Notes: generated from the sequence alone by a model not told the origin. Positions 24,836-33,801 are shown, counted from the first letter of the stretch. The stretch: DNA of 38,318 nucleotides from a bacterium (GCA_018223105.1 JAAEYY010000030.1:1-38318), one strand, 5' to 3'. Translations and numbers: made by a program.

Positions 24836-25826
24836 ACCTGAAAAAACACCAATTGAGCCTTCATTTGAAGCCAGTTTGGACCTGGGAAGAATCTTTAAAT
24901 CGATTAGCCAGGTAAGAAAAGAACTTAATAAAGTGATTGTTGGTCAGAACGATTTAATTGAGTTTCTGATTATTGGAATATTAGCAGATGGACATTGCCT
25001 CATAGAGGGAGTTCCTGGTATTGCTAAAACACTCTCGGCTAAGCTGTTGGCAAGAACCTTAAGTGTAGATTTCAGCAGAATACAATTCACCCCTGACTTG
25101 ATGCCTTCAGATATTTTGGGTACCTCTATTTTTAACCAGAAGACGACCAATTTTGAGTTTAAACACGGTCCTATCTTTTCTAATATTATTTTAATTGATG
25201 AGATTAACCGTGCACCTGCAAAAACTCAGGCTGCCCTATTTGAAGTAATGGCTGAGAAGCAAATAACAATAGATGGGAACACGTATACCATGGCTAACCC
25301 TTTCATTGTATTTGCAACACAGAACCCAATAGAGCAAGAAGGTACTTACAGATTGCCCGAAGCCCAGCTTGATCGTTTCTTATTTAAGATAAACCTAGAC
25401 TATCCCGATTTAGAAGATGAGATTAAGATCATAGAAAAGCATAACAGCAGAAAAGGAAGCTCTGAACTCGCTGAAATAAATGCCGTGCTCAATGCAAAAG
25501 ATATTCAGGAAATGCAACAGATCTGCAAACAGATTACTGTTGAAAAATCCATTGTAGAATATATCGCTAAGATTGTATATCAAACCAGAGTCCATCCTGC
25601 ACTTTATTTAGGATCATCACCTCGTGCTTCAATCGCTATTCTTTCTGCATCAAAAGCTAAGGCTGCAATTAGTGGAAGAGATTTCGTAATACCGGAAGAT
25701 GTAAAATACGTAGCTTCTGTATGTATGAGACACCGAGTAACTGTTTCTCCGGAGAAAGAAATGGAAGGTCTCACAGCAGACTATATCATAAAAGAAATGA
25801 TTGAAAGTGTAGAGGTACCACGATAA
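24816..25826 (+). CDS. MoxR-family AAA+ ATPase
   Basis: 336 residues. Walker A GVPGIAKTLSAK (about 69-80), Walker B IILIDEINRAPAKTQ (about 125-140), sensor 1 IVFATQNPIEQEGTY and the LPEAQLDRFLF arginine segment are all present, followed by the C-terminal lid (PRASIAILSASKAKA, DVKYVASVCMRHR). MoxR ATPases remodel or insert metals into partner proteins and in operons like this act with a DUF58 protein. An N-terminal extension of 20-25 residues (DESQLEPEKTPIEPSFEASL) precedes the core. The DUF58 gene follows after 5 bases. Confidence 0.95.
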   Translation: MDESQLEPEKTPIEPSFEASLDLGRIFKSISQVRKELNKVIVGQNDLIEFLIIGILADGHCLIEGVPGIAKTLSAKLLARTLSVDFSRIQFTPDLMPSDILGTSIFNQKTTNFEFKHGPIFSNIILIDEINRAPAKTQAALFEVMAEKQITIDGNTYTMANPFIVFATQNPIEQEGTYRLPEAQLDRFLFKINLDYPDLEDEIKIIEKHNSRKGSSELAEINAVLNAKDIQEMQQICKQITVEKSIVEYIAKIVYQTRVHPALYLGSSPRASIAILSASKAKAAISGRDFVIPEDVKYVASVCMRHRVTVSPEKEMEGLTADYIIKEMIESVEVPR

Positions 25827-25831
25827 ACCGG

Positions 25832-27163
25832 ATGAAGAAGTGGTGGAATAGCATATTTCTAGGCAATTTGTTTTTCATATTGCTTGCTGTTAGTGCAATA
25901 CTTTTTGTAATTGGACATTTCTTCCCTTTCTATCAAACTGCAGCATCCTCCCTACTCTTGCTCACGCTTCTTTTTACCATTCTTGATGCCATTATGCTCT
26001 ATTATAAGAAGGCCATATTCGCAAAGAGACAAATAGCGCCGGTTTTATCCAACGGAGATTCGAATAGCTGTACTTTGCAAGTGAGTAGCTCCTATTCATT
26101 TAAAACGTACGCTACAATTTATGATGAGATTCCATATCAATTTAACCTGAGAGAGTTAAAATTTGATATCAGCCTTAATTCTCTCAAAACCAGAACTTTA
26201 GAATACGAGATACTACCTAGTGTTAGAGGTGAATACCAATATGGAAATATTATAGTTTCTGTAAAGTCGCCTTTGCGTTTAGTAAATAGAAGATACGAGA
26301 TTGAAGCTGTAGAAACCGTAGCAGTGTATCCTTCTTTTGTTAATCTTCAGCGCTATAATTTGCAAAATTTCAGGATGTTCACTTCAGAATATGGAATACA
26401 GAAAACCAGAAGAATTGGTCACTCAACTGAATTTGAACAAATTAAGGACTATGTAAAAGGAGATGATATAAGACATATTAACTGGAAGGCCAGTGCTAAG
26501 AAAAATCAGTTGATGGTAAATCAGTACACCGATGAAAAAGCGAAGCAAATTTTCTCAGTGATTGATACCGGAAGAGCAATGGAAATGCCTTTCAATGGTT
26601 TGAGCCTCCTCGATCATGCGATCAATGCATCTTTGGCATTGAGTCAGGTCATTGTGAAAAATCAGGATAGAGCCGGACTGGTATATTTCAATAAGAAAGT
26701 AGAAAAAGTACTACCCGCAGACCGCTCTCTTTCTCAAGTACCGCGAATCCTTAATCTCTTGTACAACATCAAAACTGAATTCTTTGAAAGCAATTTTGAG
26801 AAATTATATGCTGAGATTAAGTTTAAAATTAATCACCGTAGCCTCATTCTATTATTTACCAATTTTGAGGATATGAATTCCTTGCACCGACAAATGCCCT
26901 ATTTAAAAGGTATAGCAAAGAATAATGTACTGCTCTTGATCTTCTTTAAAAACAGTGAAATTGAGTCGGTAATTACTGAAACAGTAGAAAGCACGCACGA
27001 CTATTATTACAAAGCGGTTTCAGAAAAGCTGGCTTATCAAAAACGTCTTATGGTGAAAGAATTAAACCGCCATGGAATTCAGACTTTGCTTACGAGTCCC
27101 GAGCATTTAACCAGCGATACAATCAATAAATACCTGGAGATAAAAGCAAAAGCTATTATATAA
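25832..27163 (+). CDS. DUF58-domain protein
   Basis: 443 residues. Two membrane helices at the N-terminus (about 9-30 and 37-55), a beta-rich middle and the DUF58 motif EFEQIKDYVKGDDIRHINWK followed by ASAKKNQLMVNQYTDEKAKQ. The C-terminal half has a von Willebrand A-like fold (IFSVIDTGRAM, with a partial MIDAS). DUF58 proteins are the conserved partners of MoxR ATPases and this pair ends the locus. A repeat hairpin follows 3 bases after its stop, before the convergent CHRD gene. Confidence 0.93.
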   Translation: MKKWWNSIFLGNLFFILLAVSAILFVIGHFFPFYQTAASSLLLLTLLFTILDAIMLYYKKAIFAKRQIAPVLSNGDSNSCTLQVSSSYSFKTYATIYDEIPYQFNLRELKFDISLNSLKTRTLEYEILPSVRGEYQYGNIIVSVKSPLRLVNRRYEIEAVETVAVYPSFVNLQRYNLQNFRMFTSEYGIQKTRRIGHSTEFEQIKDYVKGDDIRHINWKASAKKNQLMVNQYTDEKAKQIFSVIDTGRAMEMPFNGLSLLDHAINASLALSQVIVKNQDRAGLVYFNKKVEKVLPADRSLSQVPRILNLLYNIKTEFFESNFEKLYAEIKFKINHRSLILLFTNFEDMNSLHRQMPYLKGIAKNNVLLLIFFKNSEIESVITETVESTHDYYYKAVSEKLAYQKRLMVKELNRHGIQTLLTSPEHLTSDTINKYLEIKAKAII

Positions 27164-27165
27164 AA

Positions 27166-27191
27166 AGGTCCCCTACTCTCGCAGAGGACCT
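27166..27191. repeat. Dispersed hairpin repeat, copy 1 (likely terminator)
   Basis: AGGTCC (27166-27171) pairs with GGACCT (27186-27191) around a partly self-complementary interior. It shares the core TCTCGCAGAGGACC with copies at 31101 and 33802. It lies between the convergent DUF58 and CHRD genes, fitting a bidirectional terminator, with an A-run before it. Confidence 0.6.
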
Positions 27192-27214
27192 CAACACTTA
27201 CTAAACGTTTATAC

Positions 27215-30200
27215 TTAAAGTTTTATCACTTTTCGATTTATACTTAAGGCTTCACCGTTTATTACCACGGTGTAAACACCTGCAGTTAAACCGTTAAAAT
27301 CTAAGTTATCAGATCCCACTACTTGTTGTAGTATCACTCTTTCTCCAAGAGCATTATAAACTTCAACAGTAACTTCTTGATTGTAATTTCCAAGGTCGAT
27401 GGTCAATTCCTGATTCACCGGATTAGGATAAACTCCACCTTGATATGCTTCTAAGCTAGGCTGTATACTCAAGGTTGCCGGTGCTGTTGGACAATCTGTA
27501 GTATTATCAATTTGTCCTCTGATTGCACCATTTGGATAATCATCGGTATGCACATTGATATATGCATTTCCTTCTTTAATTACACGAATTACTCCTGTAT
27601 CAAATGCAGATGAATCGTCGTAAGCAAAGTAATTGCTTCCTGAAAGGTTAAGTGCAAATAGTACATTTCCGTTGGTACCTGCAGCTCCTTCGTGGATATG
27701 AGCAGCGTTCACTTCTTCACCAAAATTTGTACTTACCATCATAGTGTGCATGAAAGAACGATCTTTATCAATACTCAAGATCGCTGAGCCATATCCCGTA
27801 GAATTGCTCATTGGCATCTCTTGATTTCCGCAAAGATCAAAGGCATAACCGTCTCTGGCCATTCTGTATACCTGACCTCTAATCTCACCTGAAAGGAAAG
27901 CTAAACTGTGTGTATTTACGTAAATATCGCCTGAATTTAATGAGCTAATGAGTGAAGTAGAAATGTCTGCTTCCAGAATAACTCCGGCAGTAACATTGTC
28001 CATGATACCTGCTGAAAGATTCACAGCAACACCTCCGGCAACTCCTAGTTCACCATTGTGAAGGTGAATTGCAGTAATAACATCACTCAAACCTGAAGTT
28101 TGAACCCAATATTGCATGCTGTCCATGGTGAAATTCAATTCAAAAAGAGCGAGTCCCATAGCAGGGCTGCTGCTGTAAGGAACTGCCTGTGCTCCATTCA
28201 TCCAAGACTCATATACATAACCATCAGCCATGTTTAGTTGTCCTCTAATTTCACCGTCTGCATTAGCAGAAGTATGAACATTCAAGTAGATTTCACCATT
28301 CATCAATTCAGTCATGAAAGATGATGGATCTACAGAACCCATAATCGTGTTTCCATCTACCATAGTGGTAAGGTTTGAAACTACAGAACCATTCATTCCT
28401 TCTGCCGCTGCATGAAGGTGTGCTCCGGTTACCGGACCACTTAATTCATCAAATACCACCTTAAAACGAAGTTCTGTATTGTTATTTGTTAAGTAGAAAT
28501 GTGCTAGTCCTGAAGCATCTGTAGTAACTGCAGGTACTTCATTCCCACCATTTAGGTCTACTAAGAATGAAGTTTCAGTTTCAAGCATCAATTGAGCTCT
28601 GATTTCGCCGTTTGGAAAGTCTTCTGAGTGAATGTTAATGTAGTACATTCCTTGAGCTAACTTGTCCATCTCAAGCTCGGTAAGTTCTGCATTTACTTGA
28701 TTACTGTTTAAGTATTGCATTAAATCTACAACTACAGAACCATTCGTTCCGGCTGCCCCTTCGTGAATATGAATTCCGGTAAGATCTGAACTTAAATTAT
28801 CAAAAGTTAAGTTTAAATTCACTTTACTGAAGTCTGAAGCTACAATTAATCCTGCAACACCTGTTGCATTTGTATTTACCGAAGGTACTTCGTTCGAGCC
28901 GCTTAATCTAGCGGTGTAGAGTAGTCCTCCTTCAAACATTGGATCCATAGGAAGCATGCCATTGTTTATATCTTCAAACTCGGCAATTGCGAGTCCTCGG
29001 TCTGCCTGACCTCTGATTTCTCCATTTGCATAAGCATCTGTGTGGATGTTAATGTAAATTGCTTCATTTCTGAAAAGCACTGAACTGGCTGTGGTAAAAG
29101 CAGTTGAACTACTTCCGGTCCAATAACCAAAGGCAGCATCGTAATTATTCATCATCTCAAAAGAATTGCTAAGATTAAAAACAACATTTCCGTTCATTCC
29201 GGCAACGGCATTATGAAAATGAGCTCCGGTAATCGGTCCTGAAAGTTGATCTACCACAATCATATAATGTGCATTGCTTTGATCTCTATCTATAGATACA
29301 ATTCCAACACCATATCCATTAGTAATGGTGGATGGAACTTCTTGTAAGCCTGTAAGGTTAAAAGTATAGCCTTCTCTTGCAGTTCTGTAAATCTGACCTC
29401 TGGTTTCTCCATTTGGGTTCAAAGTGGTATGTACGTTAATGTAGATAGCACCGCCCAACATAGCTTCAACTAAATCATGGGTAATATCAGAACCAGTAGC
29501 CATTCCTTCAATCCAATTACCATTGATTCCGGATGAAAGATCAAGTACAACATTTCCGCTCATTCCAATAACTGCTTCGTGTAAATGCGCTCCGGTAATT
29601 GAACCGCTAAGTTCAGTAGCTAAGAATGAATACCATAATGTATCCATTGTAGGGTTAAGAGCAATATGACCTGTACCAATAGCATCGCTGCCAATTACGG
29701 TGGTGGTCTCCTGATCTGTAGTTAGTCTAGAATCAAATGCGATTCCGGCAGTCTTATACACTTGACCCCGAATTTCTCCATTTGGATTGTCAGATGTATG
29801 AACGTTGATATAAATATTTCCGCTCATTATATCTGCCAATAAAGTTGGATAAGATGAAATAGAAATAGAACCATTCAATGTGGTTCCATCAATTCCTGAA
29901 CTTAAATCTAAGGCTACTGTTCCGGCTTGTCCTAGCATTCCATTGTGAAAATGGGCAGCAGTAATATCACCGCTCAAACCATCCGTAACTACATAATAGT
30001 TTAGGGTTTGTTTATCTATGCTGACGTCAAAAATGGCAGCACCACTGGCATTATTTGTAACAGGGTGATTTTGTTGCATCGTATCAAGGCTAGAGTAAAA
30101 AGAATAATCGGTCTCTAATTTCAACTGACCTCTAATTTCTCCGCCGGGGTTGTCGTCCGTATGCACGTTTACATAAAATTGCTCGCTTAATAAACCAGCA

Positions 30201-30559
30201 ATAAAGTCCTCATCCACATCTGAAGACGGGATTGAACCAATAATTTGAGTCCCTCTAACATTGTTACTGAGGTTAATTAATACTCCTCCGTTAGTTCCGG
30301 CCATTCCATCGTGAATATGAATTCCGGTAATAGGTCCTGATAAATTATTCACCACAATATTGTAGTAAACACTATCAAAATGCTCAGAGATGGTGAAACT
30401 TGCGAGTCCAACGGCATCCGTTGTAACTGCAGGAACCTCCTGATCTCCTGTTAATTTGGCTGTCACCAGTAGTTCTCCACCCAGATGACCGGCCATTGAA
30501 CTTAATGAAAATACTCCCGTCAGGAGCATCGATAAGGCTAGTCTGTAAATTGTTTTCAT
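27215..30559 (-). CDS. T9SS-exported protein with eight CHRD domains
   Basis: 1114 residues. Signal peptide about 1-23 (SLSSMAGHLGG). Eight CHRD (chordin-type) domains fill residues about 28-1032, each ending in a clear INVHTxxxPxGEIRGQ-type motif with a GxHxHxxxxGxxG loop. They fall into two sets of four: domain 1 matches 5, 2 matches 6, 3 matches 7 and 4 matches 8 (for instance GYTFNLTGLQEVP in 4 and GYAFDLCGNQEMP in 8). The rest is a T9SS type A sorting domain (VYPNPVNQELTIDLG, GLTAGVYTVVINGE). CHRD domains in bacteria are surface or secreted, of unknown reaction; adhesion is plausible. The gene is monocistronic. Confidence 0.92.
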   Translation of the reverse strand: MKTIYRLALSMLLTGVFSLSSMAGHLGGELLVTAKLTGDQEVPAVTTDAVGLASFTISEHFDSVYYNIVVNNLSGPITGIHIHDGMAGTNGGVLINLSNNVRGTQIIGSIPSSDVDEDFIAGLLSEQFYVNVHTDDNPGGEIRGQLKLETDYSFYSSLDTMQQNHPVTNNASGAAIFDVSIDKQTLNYYVVTDGLSGDITAAHFHNGMLGQAGTVALDLSSGIDGTTLNGSISISSYPTLLADIMSGNIYINVHTSDNPNGEIRGQVYKTAGIAFDSRLTTDQETTTVIGSDAIGTGHIALNPTMDTLWYSFLATELSGSITGAHLHEAVIGMSGNVVLDLSSGINGNWIEGMATGSDITHDLVEAMLGGAIYINVHTTLNPNGETRGQIYRTAREGYTFNLTGLQEVPSTITNGYGVGIVSIDRDQSNAHYMIVVDQLSGPITGAHFHNAVAGMNGNVVFNLSNSFEMMNNYDAAFGYWTGSSSTAFTTASSVLFRNEAIYINIHTDAYANGEIRGQADRGLAIAEFEDINNGMLPMDPMFEGGLLYTARLSGSNEVPSVNTNATGVAGLIVASDFSKVNLNLTFDNLSSDLTGIHIHEGAAGTNGSVVVDLMQYLNSNQVNAELTELEMDKLAQGMYYINIHSEDFPNGEIRAQLMLETETSFLVDLNGGNEVPAVTTDASGLAHFYLTNNNTELRFKVVFDELSGPVTGAHLHAAAEGMNGSVVSNLTTMVDGNTIMGSVDPSSFMTELMNGEIYLNVHTSANADGEIRGQLNMADGYVYESWMNGAQAVPYSSSPAMGLALFELNFTMDSMQYWVQTSGLSDVITAIHLHNGELGVAGGVAVNLSAGIMDNVTAGVILEADISTSLISSLNSGDIYVNTHSLAFLSGEIRGQVYRMARDGYAFDLCGNQEMPMSNSTGYGSAILSIDKDRSFMHTMMVSTNFGEEVNAAHIHEGAAGTNGNVLFALNLSGSNYFAYDDSSAFDTGVIRVIKEGNAYINVHTDDYPNGAIRGQIDNTTDCPTAPATLSIQPSLEAYQGGVYPNPVNQELTIDLGNYNQEVTVEVYNALGERVILQQVVGSDNLDFNGLTAGVYTVVINGEALSINRKVIKL

Positions 30560-30562
30560 GAT

Positions 30563-30603
30563 GTGTTTTTTTCTGTTCTACTATCTATTACGAGAAAAAA
30601 CAC
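30563..30603 (-). promoter_or_regulatory. Leader inverted repeat of the CHRD gene
   Basis: In the leader of the CHRD gene, GTGTTTTTTCT (minus strand, 30603-30593) can pair with AGAAAAAAACAC (30574-30563), with one bulged base and an 18-base loop. The downstream arm lies 3 bases before the start codon, so folding could hide the ribosome site. Sequence is A/T-rich, so chance is possible. Confidence 0.3.
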
Positions 30604-30827
30604 GACCTGGATTTCATACTTTGAAAAAAATAAAAAAAGGAGCTTCGTTAATTTCGTACTATTTATTGATTAGAGTCGCAATTTCTAACCTTATCACTTG
30701 TCACTAATAGTGTGGTATAGGATTTACCAAAATATTGAAACCTATATCCTTAGTTTGATTCATTCACAAGCCGAGGTTTATTTTATATTTGACTCAGCCC
30801 ATATGGGATTAGAACATATTCTGAATA

Positions 30828-30967
30828 ATGCTTACGATTCTCATTATAGTATGTTTAGCCGCAGTAATTGTTGCCATAAAAGGTATTTACATGGTACCAA
30901 AAAAGATAAGGAGCGAAAAAGGCAGTGGGAGGAGTTTAAGAAGAAATACCCCGGGTCAGAAGATTAA
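30828..30967 (+). CDS. Small membrane protein requiring a -1 frameshift at A AAA AAG
   Basis: ATG 30828 opens a frame encoding a clear membrane helix (MLTILIIVCLAAVIVAIKGI, then YMVPKK). At 30899-30905 the zero frame reads CCA AAA AAG, a slippery heptamer A AAA AAG as in dnaX. After a -1 step the reading continues DKERKRQWEEFKKKYPGSED to TAA at 30965-30967, giving 46 residues with a helix and a charged tail, like many small Bacteroidota membrane proteins. Without a shift the frame ends at 30980 with an unlike tail (IRSEKGSGRSLRRNTPGQ). The alternative is a lost A in a homopolymer, either real or a sequencing error. The frame that extends upstream from TTG 30698 has no convincing N-terminus. 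Confidence 0.5.
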
Positions 30968-30975
30968 TCTTCTGA
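30956..30975. terminator. 20-base perfect palindrome at the stop codon
   Basis: TCAGAAGATTAATCTTCTGA is its own reverse complement. As RNA it gives an 8-base stem (TCAGAAGA/TCTTCTGA) with a TTAA loop that contains the stop codon of the small membrane protein. It could end transcription or stabilise the message. Confidence 0.45.
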
Positions 30976-30991
30976 AATAATCAATTCAAAA

Positions 30992-31013
30992 ACCTGCCTG
31001 CCGGCAGGCAGGT
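30992..31013. repeat. 22-base perfect GC-rich palindrome (intergenic repeat)
   Basis: ACCTGCCTGCC (30992-31002) and GGCAGGCAGGT (31003-31013) are exact complements with no spacer. It is strikingly GC-rich for this window. The downstream text to about 31080 consists of short, degenerate CCAAATTTCAA and CAATTCCCAA units, the usual partner of such palindromes in Bacteroidota intergenic repeats as far as I remember. Not tied to a gene. Confidence 0.7.
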
Positions 31014-31100
31014 CCCAAGCACCAAGAAAGTTCCAAATTTCAATTCCCAATTTTCAAAGCTTGAATTGGTCATGCTTAAAAGCGGGCACAATCCTATATC

Positions 31101-31122
31101 AGGGTCTCTCGCAGAGGACCCT
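31101..31122. repeat. Dispersed hairpin repeat, copy 2
   Basis: AGGGTC (31101-31106) pairs with GACCCT, with an inner CTC/GAG stem, a bulged T and a GCA loop. It lies just after the stop (31135) of the minus-strand membrane protein gene, between that gene and the plus-strand small gene, which fits a bidirectional terminator. Confidence 0.6.
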
Positions 31123-31134
31123 CGTATTTCGTAA

Positions 31135-31968
31135 TTAATTCTTCTTCAGCTTCCGGTCTGCTTCATATCGTCCTCGATAAACCTTCAGGAGATCATACAC
31201 TTCAAATCGGTCTTTCTCAAGATCGTCGAGGCAGACCTGTACCATATCGTCTTCTACATAATAGAAAAACCAAGAAGTCCTATGTTTTGTCGACCCTCGT
31301 AGTTCAGTATCTTCTCCTCTTATTTCATCCCATGAATGAAATCCTGATTCTTTAGTTTCGATACCTTTTGCGCTCAATGTAATTTGTGATTCTCTATTGG
31401 TATACTCCCGGTAATTTTTAACAATAAAATAGCCGACGAGGAGAGCACCTAATGCACCTAAGCCATATTTTGATTCAGTTAAGATGTAGATTGGTGCTGC
31501 CATAGAGGCGATGGATAAAATCAATTGAACCCCATTGGTTAGTTTATCATAATGGATATGCACTATTGGAGGTACTTCAAGATCATCCTCAAAATGATCT
31601 GGTATCTCAAATTTTGGGAGGATCCTCTCCCACTCTTCTCGATCACGAGGAGTCCAATCCGACCACTTACTCATGAAATGCTTATCCGAGTACATCATAT
31701 TGTGTTTGATGGCTTGCTTCTTGAGTTCATGTACATTTCTAACCTCATTAAAGGCCCATATCTGCCAGCGAACCGCAGCTTTTCGCCAATGTAAAATTGG
31801 AATGATAAAGCCTAGTACAATGAGAATTACCATTAAAACAACAGATGGATATACGAAAACATGAATCAAGACTCCCGCCGCAATAAATGCCACCATGATT
31901 AACAATTCCGGTAGATGGATCATTTTCCAACCTCTGCTTATGGCATCTTCTACGGTGACTTCTCGCAT
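31135..31968 (-). CDS. Membrane protein of unknown function
   Basis: 277 residues. Two helices near the N-terminus (about 21-60, IMVAFIAAGVLIHVFVYPSV then VLMVILIVLGFIIPIL) and two near residues 145-185 (GVQLILSIASMAAPIYIL, GLGALGALLVGYFIV). The intervening part is charged (FMSKWSDWTPRDREEWERIL) and a PH-like segment follows (ITLSAKGIETKESGFHSWDE to VQVCLDDLEKDRFEVYDLLK), a layout seen in bacterial membrane proteins with a DUF304/bPH2-like tail. I do not recognise the family with confidence. It stands alone between repeats; start ATG 31968 is the natural one. Confidence 0.78.
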   Translation of the reverse strand: MREVTVEDAISRGWKMIHLPELLIMVAFIAAGVLIHVFVYPSVVLMVILIVLGFIIPILHWRKAAVRWQIWAFNEVRNVHELKKQAIKHNMMYSDKHFMSKWSDWTPRDREEWERILPKFEIPDHFEDDLEVPPIVHIHYDKLTNGVQLILSIASMAAPIYILTESKYGLGALGALLVGYFIVKNYREYTNRESQITLSAKGIETKESGFHSWDEIRGEDTELRGSTKHRTSWFFYYVEDDMVQVCLDDLEKDRFEVYDLLKVYRGRYEADRKLKKN

Positions 31969-32127
31969 GAAACAAAGAAAAATAATCTTATTAAATTTTG
32001 GTTGTTCAATCTATTGCTTGCACTTCAAATATTACTAAATGAAGGAAGGCTCGGGCTACAAAATCATCGAGAGCGAGAGTAAAAGAGCATATAAGGCATG
32101 ATTCCGAGAGAGGTATTCTCAATAATC

Positions 32128-32838
32128 TCACACCTCCTTCTTCTGTTTTCCTCTAATTCTCATATTCAGCACCTCAACAACAAGTGAAAAGAAGACTGCA
32201 AAATAGATATAGCCCTTGGGCACATGATAATCAAATCCTTCGATGGATAACATAAAGCCAATGAGAATGAGGAATGATAGCGCCAGAATTTGGAGTGAAG
32301 GATTTTGCTCAATGAACTCACTAATTTTCCCGGCAAAAATCATCATTACTATAATTGAGATCACCACTGCAATGATCATAAGTACAATTTGGTCTGTGAG
32401 GCCGATCGCCGTAAGAATAGAGTCGAAACTAAAGATAATATCGAGTAAGACGATTTGAAGTATAGCAAACCTCGGCGTATTACTTGCGATTTTCTGTTTT
32501 TCCTCTTCTACCCCTTCTACTTTAGAGTAAATCTCAGAGGTACTTTTGGCGAGCAAAAACAATCCCCCCGCTATCAAGATTAAATCTCGAATACTGAAAT
32601 CTATAGCGAATAGAACAAATAACGTAGACTTTGCCTGTATAATCCAAGTGATAGTCAAAAGCAATAATATCCTGATAATCAAAGCTAAAGACAAGCCAAT
32701 GAGACGGACCCTTCTTCTTTTTTCAAGAGGCAGCTTATTTGAGACTACGGTTATGAAAATGATGTTGTCAACCCCTAGAACTATTTCTAAAAAGGTTAAG
32801 GTAAGAAGTGCGATCCAAGTTGCAGATTCGAGCCACAT
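32128..32838 (-). CDS. TerC-family membrane protein
   Basis: 236 residues with seven membrane helices. The TerC signatures are present: LTFLEIVLGVDNIIFITVV near residue 15-33 and DIIFSFDSILTAIGLTDQ near 130-150, each holding the conserved Asp residues that may bind metal. This is a short, YkoY/YceF-like form. TerC relatives are linked to tellurite resistance and to manganese or calcium export in other bacteria. No resistance genes adjoin it; its neighbour is a TauE-like exporter 86 bases away, and the two may not be co-transcribed. Confidence 0.93.
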   Translation of the reverse strand: MWLESATWIALLTLTFLEIVLGVDNIIFITVVSNKLPLEKRRRVRLIGLSLALIIRILLLLTITWIIQAKSTLFVLFAIDFSIRDLILIAGGLFLLAKSTSEIYSKVEGVEEEKQKIASNTPRFAILQIVLLDIIFSFDSILTAIGLTDQIVLMIIAVVISIIVMMIFAGKISEFIEQNPSLQILALSFLILIGFMLSIEGFDYHVPKGYIYFAVFFSLVVEVLNMRIRGKQKKEV

Positions 32839-32924
32839 TTGCGGTTTCTATTTCAGGCGTAAAATTAAAAAAGTGATCGAGATAATTCTACAATAATTAT
32901 TTGAGCATTGCAAACTTTTCGACA

Positions 32925-33695
32925 CTAGAAAAAGGATTGGATTTGTTTGAATAGCATTAACAATCCACTGATGAGCATTAGGATGATGACCCACTTTCTG
33001 AAGGTAGTACTTTTCATTTTTGACAAGAAATTCTTCCCTATGATATTTCCAATGGTAGCTCCAACACCTAAAGCAATACCGCACACCCAGAGTTGATTGT
33101 TTAATAGTCCAAAAAAGGCATATGAACCGATCTGTGAAAGGCCCATGATGAAAGAGTTTGCGGTTTTAGTTGCGATCATATCTTCCTTGTCTAGGCCAAG
33201 GTTGAGATAAAATGGATTTAACACAGGTCCCAGTGCACCGATAATGGTACTCAGAATGGAAACTAAGAGCCCCAATGGAATGAAGTACCATAATTTCATT
33301 TCAAATGATTTCGCTTTTTTACCAAAGCGATATTGCCAAACTGTGCTAATCAGGAATAATGCAACTAATATCTGAAGCCACTCGATTTTAAAACTACTAA
33401 AGAGAAATGAACCGAGCCAAGCTCCTACCATTGCAGCGGGAGCGTAATACATGCAGACCTTCCAATTGACGTGTTTCCAAAAGATGATGAGTCGGGAGGG
33501 CCTACCGATGAGCGTCCCCAAGTTTAGTACCGGCGCAGTTCTAGAAACTCCTATGAGCCAATTCAGAACCGGCACTAAAATCATAGCTCCTCCTCCACCG
33601 GAAATGGTGGAAAGAACAAAAGCTAAAAGGCCTAATACCAAGAGTACCAGGGTAGTACTTAGGTTTATATCAGCTAACAAATATTCGAGCAACAT
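32925..33695 (-). CDS. TauE/SafE-family sulfite exporter-like membrane protein
   Basis: 256 residues, about eight hydrophobic segments. It matches TauE/SafE: STISGGGGAMILVPVLNWLIG near the N-terminus (the Gly-rich first motif) and STIIGALGPVLNPFYLNLGL in the middle (the second, repeated motif). Such proteins export sulfite, sulfoacetate or related organic anions, but the substrate cannot be read here. It starts at ATG 33695. A helix-rich C-terminus (WVIILMLISGLLMLFKQI) ends the protein. Confidence 0.92.
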   Translation of the reverse strand: MLLEYLLADINLSTTLVLLVLGLLAFVLSTISGGGGAMILVPVLNWLIGVSRTAPVLNLGTLIGRPSRLIIFWKHVNWKVCMYYAPAAMVGAWLGSFLFSSFKIEWLQILVALFLISTVWQYRFGKKAKSFEMKLWYFIPLGLLVSILSTIIGALGPVLNPFYLNLGLDKEDMIATKTANSFIMGLSQIGSYAFFGLLNNQLWVCGIALGVGATIGNIIGKNFLSKMKSTTFRKWVIILMLISGLLMLFKQIQSFF

Positions 33696-33801
33696 TTGTT
33701 ATGCGAAATAAGAATTTGTTACCTTATCTTGTTAGTGTAAATCCATTTTAGTATGTACTTATTTAGAATTTATCAGAAGTAGGATTGGAGAACAATCTAC
33801 T

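Noticed and set aside
30698-30827. Upstream extension of the small gene from a TTG at 30698
   Set aside because: The N-terminal residues (MSLIVWYRIYQNIETY) have no signal or domain, the start is TTG, and the membrane helix lies in another frame. Only the last part of this frame looks coding.
32039-32101. 20-codon ORF (MKEGSGYKIIESESKRAY) between the orphan membrane gene and TerC
   Set aside because: Too short and with no hydrophobic or domain signal; cannot be told from chance.
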